This document shows, piece by piece, positions 1 through 12,037 of a stretch of 64,000 nt of DNA (its first letter is position 1; each line of letters opens with the position of its first letter). Source of the stretch: Owenia fusiformis (taxonomy: Eukaryota > Annelida > Polychaeta > Sabellida > Oweniidae); assembly GCA_903813345.2 (NCBI GenBank), contig CAIIXF020000012.1:4817318-4881317 (forward strand), written 5' to 3'. The notes under the pieces were generated by a model. It saw only the letters and a list, made by a program, of their open reading frames with translations. It made no database searches and was not told the origin of the DNA. The position numbers and the translations under genes are program-made.

Positions 1-427
1 TAAAGACGATGAACTGGCCATTTGGTGGCGGATGTACTATCCCAAATCAGCTGCTGTTAAAACTAGGTCAAAATATATATTTAAATTTCCCATTGGAGCT
101 TTGGTTAGAATTACTCAATCGAAACATATTTTTACAAGAGAATACAACGAGCATTGGACTGGTGAAATTTTTAAAGTAGCACAACGTTTCATCAGACAGG
201 GCCTACCATTGTATCGTTAAAAAGATTTTCAAAATGAAGACATTAAGGGAACTTTTTACCAAGCAGAGCTCCAGAGGGTAGAAGCAAATGAAGATGATAT
301 TTGGAAGGTGGAAAAGATCCTAAAAACCCGAGCAAGAAAGGGTCAAAAGGAACATTTAGTGCGTTGGCAATATTGGCCTAAAAAGTTTGACTCGTGGGTC
401 AAGGACTCTGATATAACATTATTGTAA
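1..427 (+). pseudogene. Polinton/Maverick-type integrase, C-terminal end with chromodomain, broken
   Basis: The frame is open from base 2 through an ATG at 32 to a stop at 218-220, then continues in the same frame to a second stop at 425-427. The first part resembles the beta-barrel region after the integrase core (motifs IWWRMYYPK, EYNEHWTGEIFKV). The part after the internal stop (KDF.NEDIKGTFYQAEL, then WKVEKILKTRARKG, HLVRWQYWP.KFDSWV) reads as a chromodomain. This arrangement is typical of integrases of self-synthesising Polinton/Maverick DNA transposons; related retroviral-type integrases share it, so the family is an inference from recognised motifs. The integrase core and the rest of the element lie off the left edge. 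The internal stop makes this copy non-functional unless it is a sequencing error. Confidence 0.75.
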
Positions 428-1500
428 ATATTGTATAAAAATGTAATTATGATGTATATTATGCTGTATTATATGTAAATAAATTTTATGTGTGTTGAAA
501 GAAATCGTGTTATTGTTCATAAGTGAAAATAGAAATATGAAGTTGTTATATATATATAACCCCCCCCCCCATTTTTCATTGAGACTATAGTGTACCTAAC
601 ATAAGACTCATAGAAATTTGGTCAAAAGTCAAAGGTTAGCCTCTGTAAATCTCCCAGTTTTAGAATTTTGAATATAGATCCTTCAAGAGCAATTACGTGA
701 TCTTGCAAAATGTATTCATGAATCGAGTGAGACCAATGCCATCGTGATCCTTACTTATATGATATAAGGTTATCAATATGGCTACCTGCTTTACGTTTCT
801 CGCTATGATCCACTTGCCCAGACACAGTTAAAATGGCTGAACTTCCTCTATGATATCATTAACCTGTTCAGACGACCGAATAAAAGATGGCTAACTTCCG
901 TTTTAAAACCTGCCCAGGCCGTTCCGCTATGATGTCACCCTCTTGTCCAGACAGATTCAAAATGGCTGACTTCCTGTCAGTGTTGCCTCACTTCCGCTAT
1001 GATGTCACACTCTTGCCCAGACAGATTCAAAATGGCTGACTTCCTGTCAGAAAGCTTCAAAATGGCTGACTTCCGGTTTTAGGTGACCAGCCGTGACCAG
1101 CCTGAGCTCATGGGACCAAAATCTCTACTACTTTTGTTCATTATTCAATTGGGTAGCTCATTTACACAATTAAGTTACTCATTTGAGTAAGTCATTTACT
1201 CGATATGGTTAACTAACTGTTAAGAATCTTGAGTTAAAATGTAGGTAAATGTCTGGAGTCACGTGACATCATTTGACCAGTCAGATTGCAGCGGGAAATT
1301 CAAGTATTGGTATTACTATTGGTGTCATGGTGTAAAGGTTTGATTTAGGAATTTAAACGGAGATGATTGCAATTGTCGTTATTACATATGTATGTTTATT
1401 CAAATAATATTCTAATAAACATGTCTATTGTCTGATACAGAAATGACCTACACACATAGCTAAGGTAACATACAAATGCTTTAAAAAGGCAAGCATAGTG
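428..1500. other. Non-coding stretch with short repeats
   Basis: No supported gene. It holds a C homopolymer near 560-571, a degenerate 70-bp direct repeat around 923-1062, and a copy of a CACGTG/CCAAT-like short repeat at 1257-1294. A minus-strand AATAAA (1395-1400) lies about 100 bp past the stop of the 1501-2103 ORF and may be its polyadenylation signal. If the integrase remnant is part of a larger Polinton, its terminal inverted repeat could lie here, but only one end is present so it cannot be identified. Confidence 0.5.
923..1062 (+). repeat. Degenerate 70-bp tandem repeat (two units)
   Basis: The phrase CCGCTATGATGTCAC followed by CAGACAGATTCAAAATGG and CTGACTTCCTGTCAG occurs at 923 and again at 993. 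A further partial TTCAAAATGGCTGACTTCC follows at about 1056-1075. The region 830-900 holds weaker relatives of the same phrase. Confidence 0.7.
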
Positions 1501-2103
1501 TTATTGGTCATTAAGTGCTTTATCAAAAACTGTCCTGCGGTTCATGAATTGGCAAACGTTGCATGACCATGTGCCCATTTGATTAAGATGATCGTCATGT
1601 AAAGTAGCTAGGCAGTTTTTCTCGGCTAGTGTCAAAGGCTCCATGATGAGCCATATATTATCTAATAAGTCGTGTATTTGTTGAAATGTTAAACACAGAC
1701 TCCAATTTACTTCGTAAATCTCCTTCTCTTCATTGAACCTATTAGACACGATTTCTAACGTTTTGTAGTTGCTGGAAATTGTAAATTCATATCCTCTGCC
1801 TAAGTGTTGCCAGTGGTCTAAACCATATGTATATAGGGCTTGTTGTTCATATTTTGAAGAATTTCTGTTGTCCTTTGAAAATATACAACCGTTCTCTTGA
1901 CAGCATTCTATGAAATAGTCAAATTCCTGTCTTGTTATCCTTCCAGCACATGGATCGGATGATTGCGATTCAAATGGTACTTGTAGTGATCCATCATGTT
2001 TCGACTGTACATCAAGCACATCGTACGTTTTCATAAATACATGGTCCACTGTTGGGAAGAGAATTGTTTGTTGACGATGCGGTCCTACGGCTAACTTTAA
2101 CAT
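1501..2103 (-). CDS. Uncharacterised 200-residue protein
   Basis: I do not recognise this protein. It is an ATG-started, 200-codon open frame in AT-rich DNA where frames this long are rare; an in-frame stop lies a short way upstream of the ATG, so the ORF is self-contained. It has no signal peptide or membrane segment. It is fairly rich in aromatic residues (QALYTYGLDHWQHLGRGYEF) and has cysteine clusters in the middle (ECCQENGC) and near the C-terminus (SCNVC). A minus-strand AATAAA at 1395-1400 fits a transcript end. It lies about 1.1 kb from the Polinton integrase remnant in the opposite orientation, so it could be a cargo or structural gene of that element, a host single-exon gene, or a last exon of a larger gene. 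Confidence 0.45.
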   Translation of the reverse strand: MLKLAVGPHRQQTILFPTVDHVFMKTYDVLDVQSKHDGSLQVPFESQSSDPCAGRITRQEFDYFIECCQENGCIFSKDNRNSSKYEQQALYTYGLDHWQHLGRGYEFTISSNYKTLEIVSNRFNEEKEIYEVNWSLCLTFQQIHDLLDNIWLIMEPLTLAEKNCLATLHDDHLNQMGTWSCNVCQFMNRRTVFDKALNDQ

Positions 2104-3920
2104 TCTTGGAAGGCCAGTTTCTAATGGTTTAACTATGGTCCCCCGACTTTACTGACATCTTGAGGTTTCAAATGAAAAATTTCCATAATCTTTTTAAAAT
2201 ATCTCCTGTAGTTAAGCCTGTTCTTTAAAGGTGTAAATATAGTATCCTTACAAACGTCCAGTATATGAATACAGGTATCTTATCAGGTGATCGTGAAATA
2301 ATAACTTTAACTCATATAAACGATTTGTTGTTTAGGTAAATACTACAATGTAAACTTTGTTTTTGTACTGATGAGTATTATATAAGCCTTATAAAATTGC
2401 TCAGCAACAGGTTATCACTAATTAATCATTAACGGGCTGGAGTCACGTGACATCATTTTACCAATCAGATTGCAGCGCTATTAATAATTATATTGTAACA
2501 CAACTAATCCAAACTTTTGAATTACCCGCTATGGTATCATGTGACCTAATTTAACCAATCAGATGCGTAGCTATGTCATGCTGGCTATGTCATTACTATG
2601 TCACTATGTCATTTTCCCAGCCATCCTCCTACATTACTACTACTGACGTTATTGTACTATTATTCAAATAAGTGGGTCTCGGTTATGCTTTGTTTTAAAA
2701 AGTTAAAAATATTGCTTTGGACGTTCCCGGAGTGGTAAGTCCCCCGGAGCAGATTAACTGCAACTGATAATAAAAACGTTTTGGTGAATATAAATCATAT
2801 ATTAATACAAGCGACTGTTCGAATATAAAATGTATTTTGTTAAGTTCAGACGGCTTGATAACAAATAAAGCTTTCATTATTTGAAGATTAATACCATATG
2901 ATTTTCAATTTTCAATTTATTCGCTAAACATATCATGACATTAACATGAAAATGGAGAGCAAGTTAACTGGAACGGTAACAATTTGAATTCTATACAATC
3001 TCTTAGATGAGTGGAGTGTATCTGAAAAAACAAAATCATTTTTTGCAATGATTGATTTTTTTTGGAAAGTGATGGGTAAATAAATACTGAACAATTGAAA
3101 GAATGAATAAATTTGAACAAATGCTTGTGTTTATAAATGATATACGCTTTTAAATAATTAATTTCACAACGTTTTTAATTATTTAACGAATTGGTTTCGG
3201 GGACTATGCCAGCCCCAGGGACGTCCCAAGAAATATTTTAAATTTTAATTGAAATAAAACAAAACAGAGATGTACACATTTAATTGAAAGAACATGTGTT
3301 TCATCAATATTACAACTTTTCTAGATATTTATTCGTCAATGTTGTAAAAATCATTCGGAGTATGGGACGTCTGCATTGTTTTCGAGTTTCAATATCTTCG
3401 TATTGGACCAGAACTGGCTTAAAACAAAATTCCTACAAAGGACTGATTTAGCCATTGCCCAAGATGGGTTATTTTGTCGAGAAGAAGCAGCTTTTAAGTT
3501 AATTATGAGAAATTATTGTTATTTCTAAATGTAAAATCTCATGCTCTGGGGTCTTCCCAAAATTGAATCTCACCCCGTGCCTAAGGTTGCCAAACGTTTT
3601 GACATGTTTTTAACAAAATAAGGTTCTCGTGTTCACCATAACAAATATCAATTCATTTATTGCTCATATATTTCAAATAGCACAGTAATTTAATGTTTCT
3701 GGTTATTTTCACCAAAATGATATTTTGGGAAATCCTGACCGGGGGTTCGTTCGAACCCACCGAACCCCCGCTGCCTACGGCTATGCTCGAACATATTCAC
3801 TTACACTCCCCTTCATAAGTTTGGTAATCTGAAGTGAGCCTGTTTCGAATCAGCATCAGCTAATTATGACTGTTAAATCATTTGCAATATTCAGATTGTC
3901 GGGTAGAAAGGGGATCTAGA
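2104..3920. other. Non-coding stretch, no gene seen
   Basis: AT-rich sequence without a supported gene. Copies of the CACGTG/CCAAT-like repeat occur at 2442-2478 and, more diverged, at about 2534-2570. A small GC-rich inverted repeat (GGGGGTTCG / CGAACCCCC) lies at about 3739-3769 and may be the end of an old transposon. Confidence 0.4.
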
Positions 3921-4590
3921 GTTACTTACCATTACCACATTATTAAGTACCCAATAGACCATAAGTACATTAATCGTAAGAGTCTAGTATAGTAAGCAGA
4001 TACAGACTAAGGGTAACTTACCATCACTTACCAAGTTGACCGTGTACATTATCAAATACCCAATAGACCATAAGTAATTAATCGTAAGAGTCTAGCATAG
4101 TAGGCAGATACAGACTAAGGGTAACTTACCATCACTTACCACGTTGACCGTGTACATTATCAAGTACCCAATATACCCATAAGTACATTAATCAGAATTT
4201 ATTGTCTAAAGATATATGTTTTAGTCAGAGTCTAGTATATTAGGCAGGTACAGACTCAGGGTAACTTACCATCACTTACCAGGATTTTGTCATCGTGAGA
4301 TATCACAGCCTTCTCTCAGTGTCCTTCTAGAATTCTTGTGCATAGCAGAGATGGTCTGAGTATCAGAATGGGATTTTGTACATTATCAAGTACCGTAACC
4401 CAGTAGTACAACAAGTACATTAATCCGAATATATTGTCTAATCTATTGTTTTCGTAAGAGTCTAGTAAAGTACTGTAGGCAGAGACTCGGGGAAACTTAC
4501 CATCACTTACCACGTTGATTTTGTGCATTATCAAGTACCTAACAGCACAACAAGCACATTAATCCGAATCTTTTGTCTAATATGGAGATT
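3921..4590 (+). repeat. Degenerate tandem repeat, about 110-140 bp units
   Basis: The block GTAACTTACCATCACTTACC, then GTACATTATCAAGTACC, AAGTACATTAATC and AGAGTCTAGTA recurs. Unit starts are near 3922, 4013, 4121, 4261 and 4493, with the interval 4261-4493 spanning about two units, one disrupted. Units diverge by indels, so this is an old minisatellite. The 72-codon minus-strand ORF inside it is a by-product of the repeat. Confidence 0.75.
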
Positions 4591-4804
4591 TAAACGATCC
4601 ATTATCCCTAGATGGTATTTCTATTGTTTTAATGAGAGTTAAATTATGGTGTATACAAGCATGGTATATGATCCCATTTGTCGTGATAATAATAATGCAT
4701 CGTTTATTGATGACAAGTAAGTGCTTTATGCGTGATCATAAAATTTAGATGAATTGTATTACCATGAAACATGTATTACAATGTACAATGAGATCGACGG
4801 CATT

Positions 4805-4880
4805 CAGGCCCGTAGCCAGGATTTGCCAAAGGGGTTTTACTTTTTGAAAAATTCCAGGGGGGAGGGGGGCTACGGGCCTG
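4805..4880. mobile_element. Short MITE, 13-bp perfect terminal inverted repeats CAGGCCCGTAGCC
   Basis: CAGGCCCGTAGCC at 4805-4817 is the exact reverse complement of GGCTACGGGCCTG at 4868-4880. The flanks GCATT and ACATT are consistent with a diverged 5-bp target-site duplication. Related termini occur at 13176-13335, 19921-20055, 45797-46015, 49012-49305 and 7552. It is non-coding and only 76 bp long, so non-autonomous. Confidence 0.75.
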
Positions 4881-5330
4881 ACATTATCATCTACATAGCC
4901 ATTGACAACAGTAATCATTTACAGTAAAAACAACTATAGTGCTGTTTTAGCGAATTAGCTCCACGTGACTAATTTATATTATTTCATTAGTGTTGTTTCA
5001 TGGCATTTATGAATAAGATCTGAAAAAGAAAACATGGAAACAGGCATTACCAGAGAACAACCATATGCTTAGAATATACAACTAAGATTTACAATATAAC
5101 TTACAATATTTTGAGCATGTTGCAAAATCAAACCAGCAAAACATTCACAATAAAAATTGAAAAAGCGATGAGGCCCATCAATCCATCCATATCCAATCCC
5201 GTCAAATTAGTAAACCACAAAATATATGGCTTACATTCCATGTCAATATTTCTCGTCAATATCATGACTGATCCTCGATCATTAAGTTTACTTAGTGTAA
5301 TTTGTCTTAAAGTATATTATGAAACTATTC
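4881..5330. other. Non-coding stretch, no gene seen
   Basis: AT-rich sequence between the MITE and the 18-bp minisatellite; no exon, RNA gene or element was recognised. Confidence 0.4.
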
Positions 5331-5600
5331 CATTCTCACCTCCCATTTCATTCTCACCTCCCATTTCATTCTCACCTCCCATTCCATTCTCACCTCCCAT
5401 TCCATTCTCACCTCCCATTTCATTCTCACCTCCCACTTCATTCTCACCTCCCATTCCATTCTCACCTCCCATTCCATTCTCACCTCCCATTCCATTCTCA
5501 CTTCCCATTCCATTCTCATCTCCCATTCCATTCTCACTTCCCATTCCATTCTCACCTCCCATTCCATTTTCACCTCCCATTTCATTCTCACCTCCCATTC
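5331..5600 (+). repeat. 18-bp minisatellite, 15 units
   Basis: The unit CATTCTCACCTCCCATTY repeats exactly every 18 bp from 5331 to 5600, giving 15 units with scattered single-base variants. Because 18 is a multiple of 3, four overlapping ORFs on both strands appear here (for example a PFSPPI repeat). Frames open on both strands at once are expected from the repeat and do not indicate a protein. Confidence 0.95.
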
Positions 5601-7031
5601 CCTCCTCACTGCCAATCCCTGTCCCTTTGCCTCTTAGTAACAACACCATCCACATGGTCAGATGAATGGCTGTCTTCAGGGGAATGGGTTGGCAACATGT
5701 GTGTACAATTTCAATCTGAGTGTAAAGAGACTTTTGGGCACCCCGTTTTGCAAAACTATGGCTGAATTAACCGTGGCACACATCGCCTTCGACAGCCCTC
5801 CCAAACCACCTCTTTGCCCAAATGTTTCTTACCCGAGAGATATTCTTTTATATACAATTTTTTTAAATCTGAATAAAAGCGTGACATAATTAAAGATCCG
5901 TCCTTCTGTGTATTGTAAAATGTACGTTTTCCATGTAACTGTATTGTAATTGTTTTTTGCAATTTCTCTGAAATAAAAAAAAAATATTGCTTTTGGAATA
6001 ATGGTATTATTGCATGAATTACATGCTATTAAAACGGCATTGTAATTTGACTTGGTATGGTTAATGTAAAACAAACATAATACTATCATTTTTAATCCCT
6101 TGATACACAAATTATTGAATGTAATTGTTGTAATTTGAGTCAATTTGTCATTTGAAAATTGGATTATAACAATTGTGAAGAGTTGTAGTTCTAAAATAGA
6201 TAGAACTGGTATTGGTTTAAGAATGAAATATTATACTGCGCATTGCGAACATGAAAATACCATATTTGTACACCATCTGATCGGTCATGAAAGTAATTAA
6301 CTGCCATTGGTAATTTCTATATCTGGAAATTATTCATAAAATAAACAAAACATCAGTACAATATGTGGCTCGTGACATTTAGATTTGAATAGGACAGTCA
6401 TAAAGGTATTCATCAATTTTGTGTATTTTTATTGCATTGTCTGCAATGATGTTTGTATCATTTGTTCAGCTTCATTTTCAGTAAGTAATTCGTGTTCGGG
6501 GTTTATAGTAATTATGGTACTTTTATTAGAGATCAAGAACAAATCGCATGGTATTATACATCCAGTAACATACGTTCAAGGCATATTATAACACCATTTG
6601 AGATCTTCCGAAAAGTAGGATTATTCATTAATAGTTGTGGGGTTATGGGGGAGTGCGAGGTTGCTTGGCTGCTTTTTTTGCCATGTTCATCTTCTTTGTG
6701 TGGATAATATGCCCACTGGGGTGTCATCCACCTTATCTGTAATTTTCACCAGATGTTTGAAAATAAATAAATGAAATAAATAAATAAGTAAATAAATAAT
6801 AAGTCATGGTGTAAAGCACGCATATTATATAACATTGCGTGAGATAAGTACAGATAGTTCTTCATTTAGTATTTATGAATCAAATGTGGCCTAATGGCTT
6901 TCAGGTTAATTTTTAATATTCCCTTTACCTGGATCCAGAAAACCACAATTGAAATATTAGAAATCGTTGATTTTACCTCAACATCTGTTGCTTTCAACTG
7001 CAAAAGACATGATGACCCGGAACAAGATAAC
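5601..7031. other. Non-coding stretch, simple repeats
   Basis: No supported gene. An A run lies near 5977-5986 and an AAATAAATA-type simple repeat at about 6763-6801. Several 60-100 codon ORFs overlap on both strands without any recognisable motif. Confidence 0.4.
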
Positions 7032-7146
7032 CATAGGCCCGGGAACATGTATACAAGATCGAGTCGAATAAGCTTACACCAAGTAAAAAGCTCTCTCTTT
7101 ACTTGATGTATTCGACTCGATTTTTATACATGTTCCCAGGCCTATG
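7032..7146. mobile_element. Foldback (hairpin) element, about 115 bp
   Basis: The left arm (CATAGGCCCGGGAACATGTATA, then GATCGAGTCGAATA and CAAGTAAA) is mirrored by the right arm ending TATACATGTTCCCAGGCCTATG, with about 50-bp arms and few mismatches or indels. It would form a near-perfect hairpin, as a foldback MITE does. No target-site duplication was identified. Confidence 0.75.
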
Positions 7147-7404
7147 AAGATAACACCACCCGAATCCAGAGATAACCAAGTGATGAACCTCAACCGCATA
7201 TCAAAGCTTACACGGATCAACACCACTGTTCGAATCAGAGAAGGAGATCAAATGAAGGGCGTCAACACTGTTGTAATACAAACGCAGAATGAACCTGATG
7301 AACGCAGTGAAGAACTCAAAGCCAGCGCATGAATTAACATTCACATAAACAATAAAATGGTTTTCAAAATCCATAATAAACATAGAATCATTAGATAGAA
7401 GAAG
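7147..7404. other. Non-coding stretch
   Basis: Contains overlapping small ORFs on both strands (62 and 70 codons) with no recognisable motif; nothing supportable. Confidence 0.35.
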
Positions 7405-7552
7405 AAAGAGCATTTGAATTTTTTATTTGAAGATTCTAGCCCAATTTTGAAGCAAGTTGAATCAATTTTTGTAAAATTCAAAATAAATCTTAAAAGGATT
7501 TTTATTTTTCTCGCTTATGCCACGATCTGACTGAAAGCTGGCTACGCCCCTG
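7405..7552. mobile_element. Partial MITE, right half of the CAGGGGCGTAGCC family
   Basis: It ends with GGCTACGCCCCTG at 7540-7552. The internal sequence (TTTTTATTTGAAGATTCTAG, TTTTTGTAAAATTCAA) matches the better preserved copy at 49012-49305. The left terminus is missing or too diverged to place. Confidence 0.6.
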
Positions 7553-8981
7553 CCACTGTTACATAAAACATATGATCAATATCAAAGCTTTTATCCACTA
7601 GTATGATCATGTTTGATGTAATCAAATGTGAAAAGCAAGAAGGTGTCGTTGTTATGTTACAACAAAATGTTCGTGTAACACTAGAACCGAACGTGTTTGC
7701 AGAATGCCTAGAACAAGTATGCTTTTACATGTAGAATTCCCAAACCATGTCAAACTGTGAAAAATACTACTAAAAGTAGCCAGTTCTACTAATTGAAATG
7801 TGTCCTCATTTTGTGACGATTTTGAAATTGTTTTCTTTGGTATATTCATTGGTATATTCATCCGATGCCATTTTGTCATGTTCTCAATTTACATTTCATA
7901 GTTTTACATGCGTTTGCATAATATCTATTTTGTTTTAAGGTCAAATGATTTTCCAATTATGTGGCTACCCCATGTATTATCATCTCACCACGGCAATCAG
8001 CAATCATATCAATGGAGATACAACTAATTGCCAAGTGAAATTATTCTCTATATTTAGACCACAAATGCCCATCAATCAACAACATTTCCTTTTAATAAAG
8101 CAAGACATATATACCTAGGAAAATAATATGATAAAAGATACGCTTTGCATGCAATCAACCTCAGTAAAGAGAGTACAGATTTATTGAGCTGGTAGAAGTG
8201 TTTGCGAGGCTTTACTAATCAAACACTGTGAGCCATCTTTGAAGTAACACTTATCGGTCATTTATGTAATCTGTAGGATAAAAAAGGTTTTCAAGGAGAT
8301 TAGAAAAACTGCGAAATGATTGTTGATAAGTCCTTGTTATGATTAATTATATGTACGTTAGGTTGCCCTTTGGAGTTAAAACAATTAAATAAGATTTTTA
8401 TTTACTATTACACGTTGATGAATATTTCAACATAACTGTACCTTTATTTAAATCGTAATGACTAGAATGAGTTGGTTGCATAAATAGAATGAAAAATGGA
8501 TTTTCAAAATTTTAGATGAAAATTGTAAAATCACATCAAATCACAAGGGATTCGTCTGATAGATATAATTGTTCCAGCTCGTTAGACCTTAGATTCCTAG
8601 ATATATTCATAACATCTTCATTAATCATTTCTTTCTAATCAAGTTATTTATTATTATGATTGTGAAAGAGCAATTTCCGTAATAACAAACGTTAAGTTCT
8701 AGGACTTCTTTCGTAGACAGTACCAATACATATAATAATAACCATTACATAAGTACAAACCATTGGGAATGGCGTGTTCCATTGAATTCCAGAGTGGCTT
8801 TTTCACAGAATTGAAGCAGACATGACATAAACATTCCAAATGGAGAAATGTTACGAATATTTCATGTAAAACTGGAAGAACTGTGCACGGGCATTGCCAC
8901 TTGATGCAACAGTTGACGGAAGACATGTTCTTCTCCTATCTTACATAATCTCCGTTGAAAAGGCTTCCTGTCATTGAGTGA
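7553..8981. other. Non-coding stretch, no gene seen
   Basis: AT-rich; two 75-codon minus-strand ORFs (7652-7879, 8699-8926) have no recognisable motif and are not supported. Confidence 0.4.
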
Positions 8982-9239
8982 TTGTGAAGTTCATGATATT
9001 TAAGCCTAGGGGTGGTGTCAAAATGCAACAGTTGTGAACTTTATGATATTTAAGCCCAGGGGTGGTGTCCAAATGCAACAATTGTGAAGTTCATGATATT
9101 TAAGCCTAGTAGTGGTGTCCAAATGTAACAGTTTTGAAGTTCATGATATTTAAACCCAGGGGTGGTGTCCAAATGCAACTGTTGTAAAGTTCATGATATT
9201 TAAGCCCAGGGGTGGTGTCCAAACACAATATTTGTGAAA
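8982..9239 (+). repeat. 50-bp tandem repeat, five units
   Basis: The unit TTGTGAAGTTCATGATATTT, then AAGCCCAGGGGTGGTGTCC and AAATGCAACAG starts at 8982, 9032, 9082, 9132 and 9182, with a partial sixth at 9232. The period is exactly 50 bp and the units are over 85% alike by eye. Confidence 0.9.
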
Positions 9240-12037
9240 GAACTTTATTAAGAAAGGGAGTAAACGATGGGTTTTGAAAATAATGACTTTCGGACTCTGG
9301 AAATGCAACTAAATCAACATTTTAATGTTTCGTTACAGGGGGTTGAATTACAGGGTCATTAACTTCGTTTTCCACTCAATTGTTTCCATTTGGACACCGC
9401 TCCTTTATATGTTAATTATCATTGGATGCTGTTTTTCCTTGATCTCCTGATGTCCCATGTCAGTAACATTTTAATTTAGATTGAATTGAATGGTGAAGTA
9501 TTTGTATATTACGGCATAATGCATATATAATACCAAAATACATGTTGGCTTGCAATTATGGTTTACATAGCTAGTAGCTTGTAGCTATTAGACATAGGTC
9601 TTAATTATATTGATTACAGGGAATGGCTCAGGTAAGCAGTTAAGGGTTTTTTAAACGTTAATTAATATGTAAACGAGAAAACACAAATGGTAATACTGGA
9701 GAAACACACAAGCACAAGCTCCAGTATGTGTTAAGCAACTTCCTTCATTGTTGCCCCCAGAGACTTGATTCAAAATTACTAACTCTTACAACCACTGTTT
9801 CTAATGTTGCCCTTTATGCATTCTCGAAATTTTTGTCATATGCTTTTTTGTTAAGGTTTGGTTATTTAGATGTTAAAAGGGCGTTTGTGTGGTTTTGATT
9901 CTTCAATAGTTGTAACCAATGCAATTTTGAATTACACTTGTTATTATTTTGGAGGCGAAATGTTGCTTACTTCTCTAATTTAAGCATTTGTATTGGAAAT
10001 GCACCAAACCATTTGCATTTCAGTGCTTGGATTTAACATTGTGTTCCAAAATCAGTAGCTTACAATTTCTCGGTTTGTTAATTTGGACGCTATTTTATGT
10101 TATCTTCACCCATTAATTCTCTGGGCTATTAAGCATTTTACGATGACCACCATGCTATACAAGTGCACCTGCAATTACCCACTGCCTTCAGTGAGATATG
10201 TTATCATCCTTCAAACGATTCCTATTTTTATAGTGATCCCGCATCTCCATTTAATCATACAGCTATGTATCTTTATTGAGTTGCTGAGGTGTGTTTATCA
10301 CTGTATGGAGATTGAAGGCTACATTTAGCAATCGGGGTAGTTCGGGACAGTGGTTGTTCGTGTACAGTGAAACCTGTATATCCGAACACCCCTCTATCTA
10401 ATCGGAACATCTCTCAACATGAACACATTTTTTCTGTCCCACATTTGTTTTCTCCCATTGACTGACATGTTATTAAACCTTGAATTGTGAACACCTGCTA
10501 ATCTGAACCATAGGCCCCGGGGCGATTCCTCTCAGCCCTTGATTTGGGATGGGCTTTTTTACTTTCACAGTTTATTTTTTGGGATTCCTGGGAGTTGATG
10601 ATTGCCTTTGTTTATCTGGTGCTGAAAGATTATAATCAGATCTAGTTTATCATGTCACCCAGAATGTCACCAGCACAACTGGTGACTTCAGCTTTTTTAG
10701 TGGACGTTGATCGCGGGTTCTTCGGCGGTTTGACGTTCGGCGTCTGTACGCATGGCAGGCGGTGACATTTTGCATGTTAATGCCTTGCTTACTGTGTTGA
10801 GAACAAATGTTTTGTCTGATAGGAATATGAACTTGGATTAGCATTTGATAAGTGTGTTAAAGTTGATGATGAAGTTCAGCCATATCATTTGAGCTAATAA
10901 TCAGAAGTATTTTGAAATATTTTGGAAGAACTTAATTTGGAGACAATCAATTTTGATTGGCTGGTGTAATTTCAAAAACTCAAATGAACATTGAAATAAG
11001 TTGGAACCTGGTATTCAGTAAGTAGATATGTGAATGACTTTTACATCTCCAAACGCAGAAATGTCAAGAGGCACTCCGATTGTGCTTTTGTTTCACCACT
11101 GGCATCCAAATAGCTTATTGGGAAATGTATTGTTCTGCCATTTCTCATTTGATCGGTATTATATAACATACAGTAGGTTTCAATGATTGACTTTGAGGGA
11201 CTAGGGCTTCATTAGAAATGAGGGTATATCTAGTGGTTAAACTTAATAGTTCATGTTTGTTAATATTTTTGTTAACTGTTGCCTTTTGTAATGGTATGAA
11301 TAGCTGTTGGAGAAAATATGAAATTATTTATAAAAAATGATTTGGCGAAATGGCAGTCATTTTAGGAATGCTTTAGGATTGATTGGAATTTTCAACCTTA
11401 CCACAACCAAACAAAACCAATTTAGTGAGTGGCTTTTGTTGGGTTTCAATGTGTGAATAATTACTCTAAAATGTTTTGCACTTAATCAAATAGCATCAAA
11501 ACCCACAGGAGTCTTTTCCCAGGATTCTCCGTCTCCCACTGGAGGCATGTTGGCCTATCAGACTTAATCAATCTCACTTTGAAGATAAATCACTTAATTA
11601 ATATGATAAGATACTGGATCATCTTGCACCTGTGTGTTGGATCACCTTTGATCATGTAAAGATCAAAGACTTGATCTCCTGGTTTGCTTTGATCATTGAT
11701 GCTTTGATCATTGAACTGTTGAATAACAACTCAAGACTGTTTCCATTTAATCCAGTTCATTTATTGATTGTTTGATAACATTTAATCTGTTGTAAATATA
11801 TACAAAATGACAACATACATATACATATAATAAATAAGGCATTATGTACACATTTATTGTTTATATGGAGTATCAATGCTTTGTACAAGTGAAATTACAT
11901 TTCATTTTATTTAATTTTACATTCAAATATTCATATTGAGTTGCTCTACTTGGTATAGAGTTTTCTTTTTTTGATTATTTCAGCTGAGTTTTACCCAACA
12001 TGTTATAGGCAAAAGAAACTGTTTGAACCATTGACAT
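9240..12037. other. Non-coding stretch with dispersed repeat pieces
   Basis: No supported gene. At 10364-10510 a stretch beginning ACAGTGAAACCTGTATATCC resembles the ends of pogo/Tigger-type non-autonomous elements, but only one end is clear. At about 10648-10800 lies a minus-strand copy of the GTCACC-rich repeat also seen at 12140-12245 and 15175-15330. The 81-codon hydrophobic ORF at 10083-10328 has no homology I recognise. Confidence 0.35.

Noticed and set aside
5111-5765. Proline-rich (PFSPPI) and Gly/Glu-rich ORFs of 96-184 codons on both strands
   Set aside because: All arise from the 18-bp minisatellite, which keeps several frames open at once; no start context, splice sites or unique flanking domain.
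8982-9239. Regular repeats considered as a CRISPR array
   Set aside because: Repeats are contiguous with no spacers, and the genome is eukaryotic.
10083-10328. 81-codon hydrophobic ORF
   Set aside because: No recognisable domain; AT-rich DNA often yields such hydrophobic frames, and no regulatory or splice evidence supports it.
10364-10510. Pogo/Tigger-like MITE
   Set aside because: Only one plausible terminus was seen and no inverted partner, so it is mentioned in the stretch description but not called as an element.
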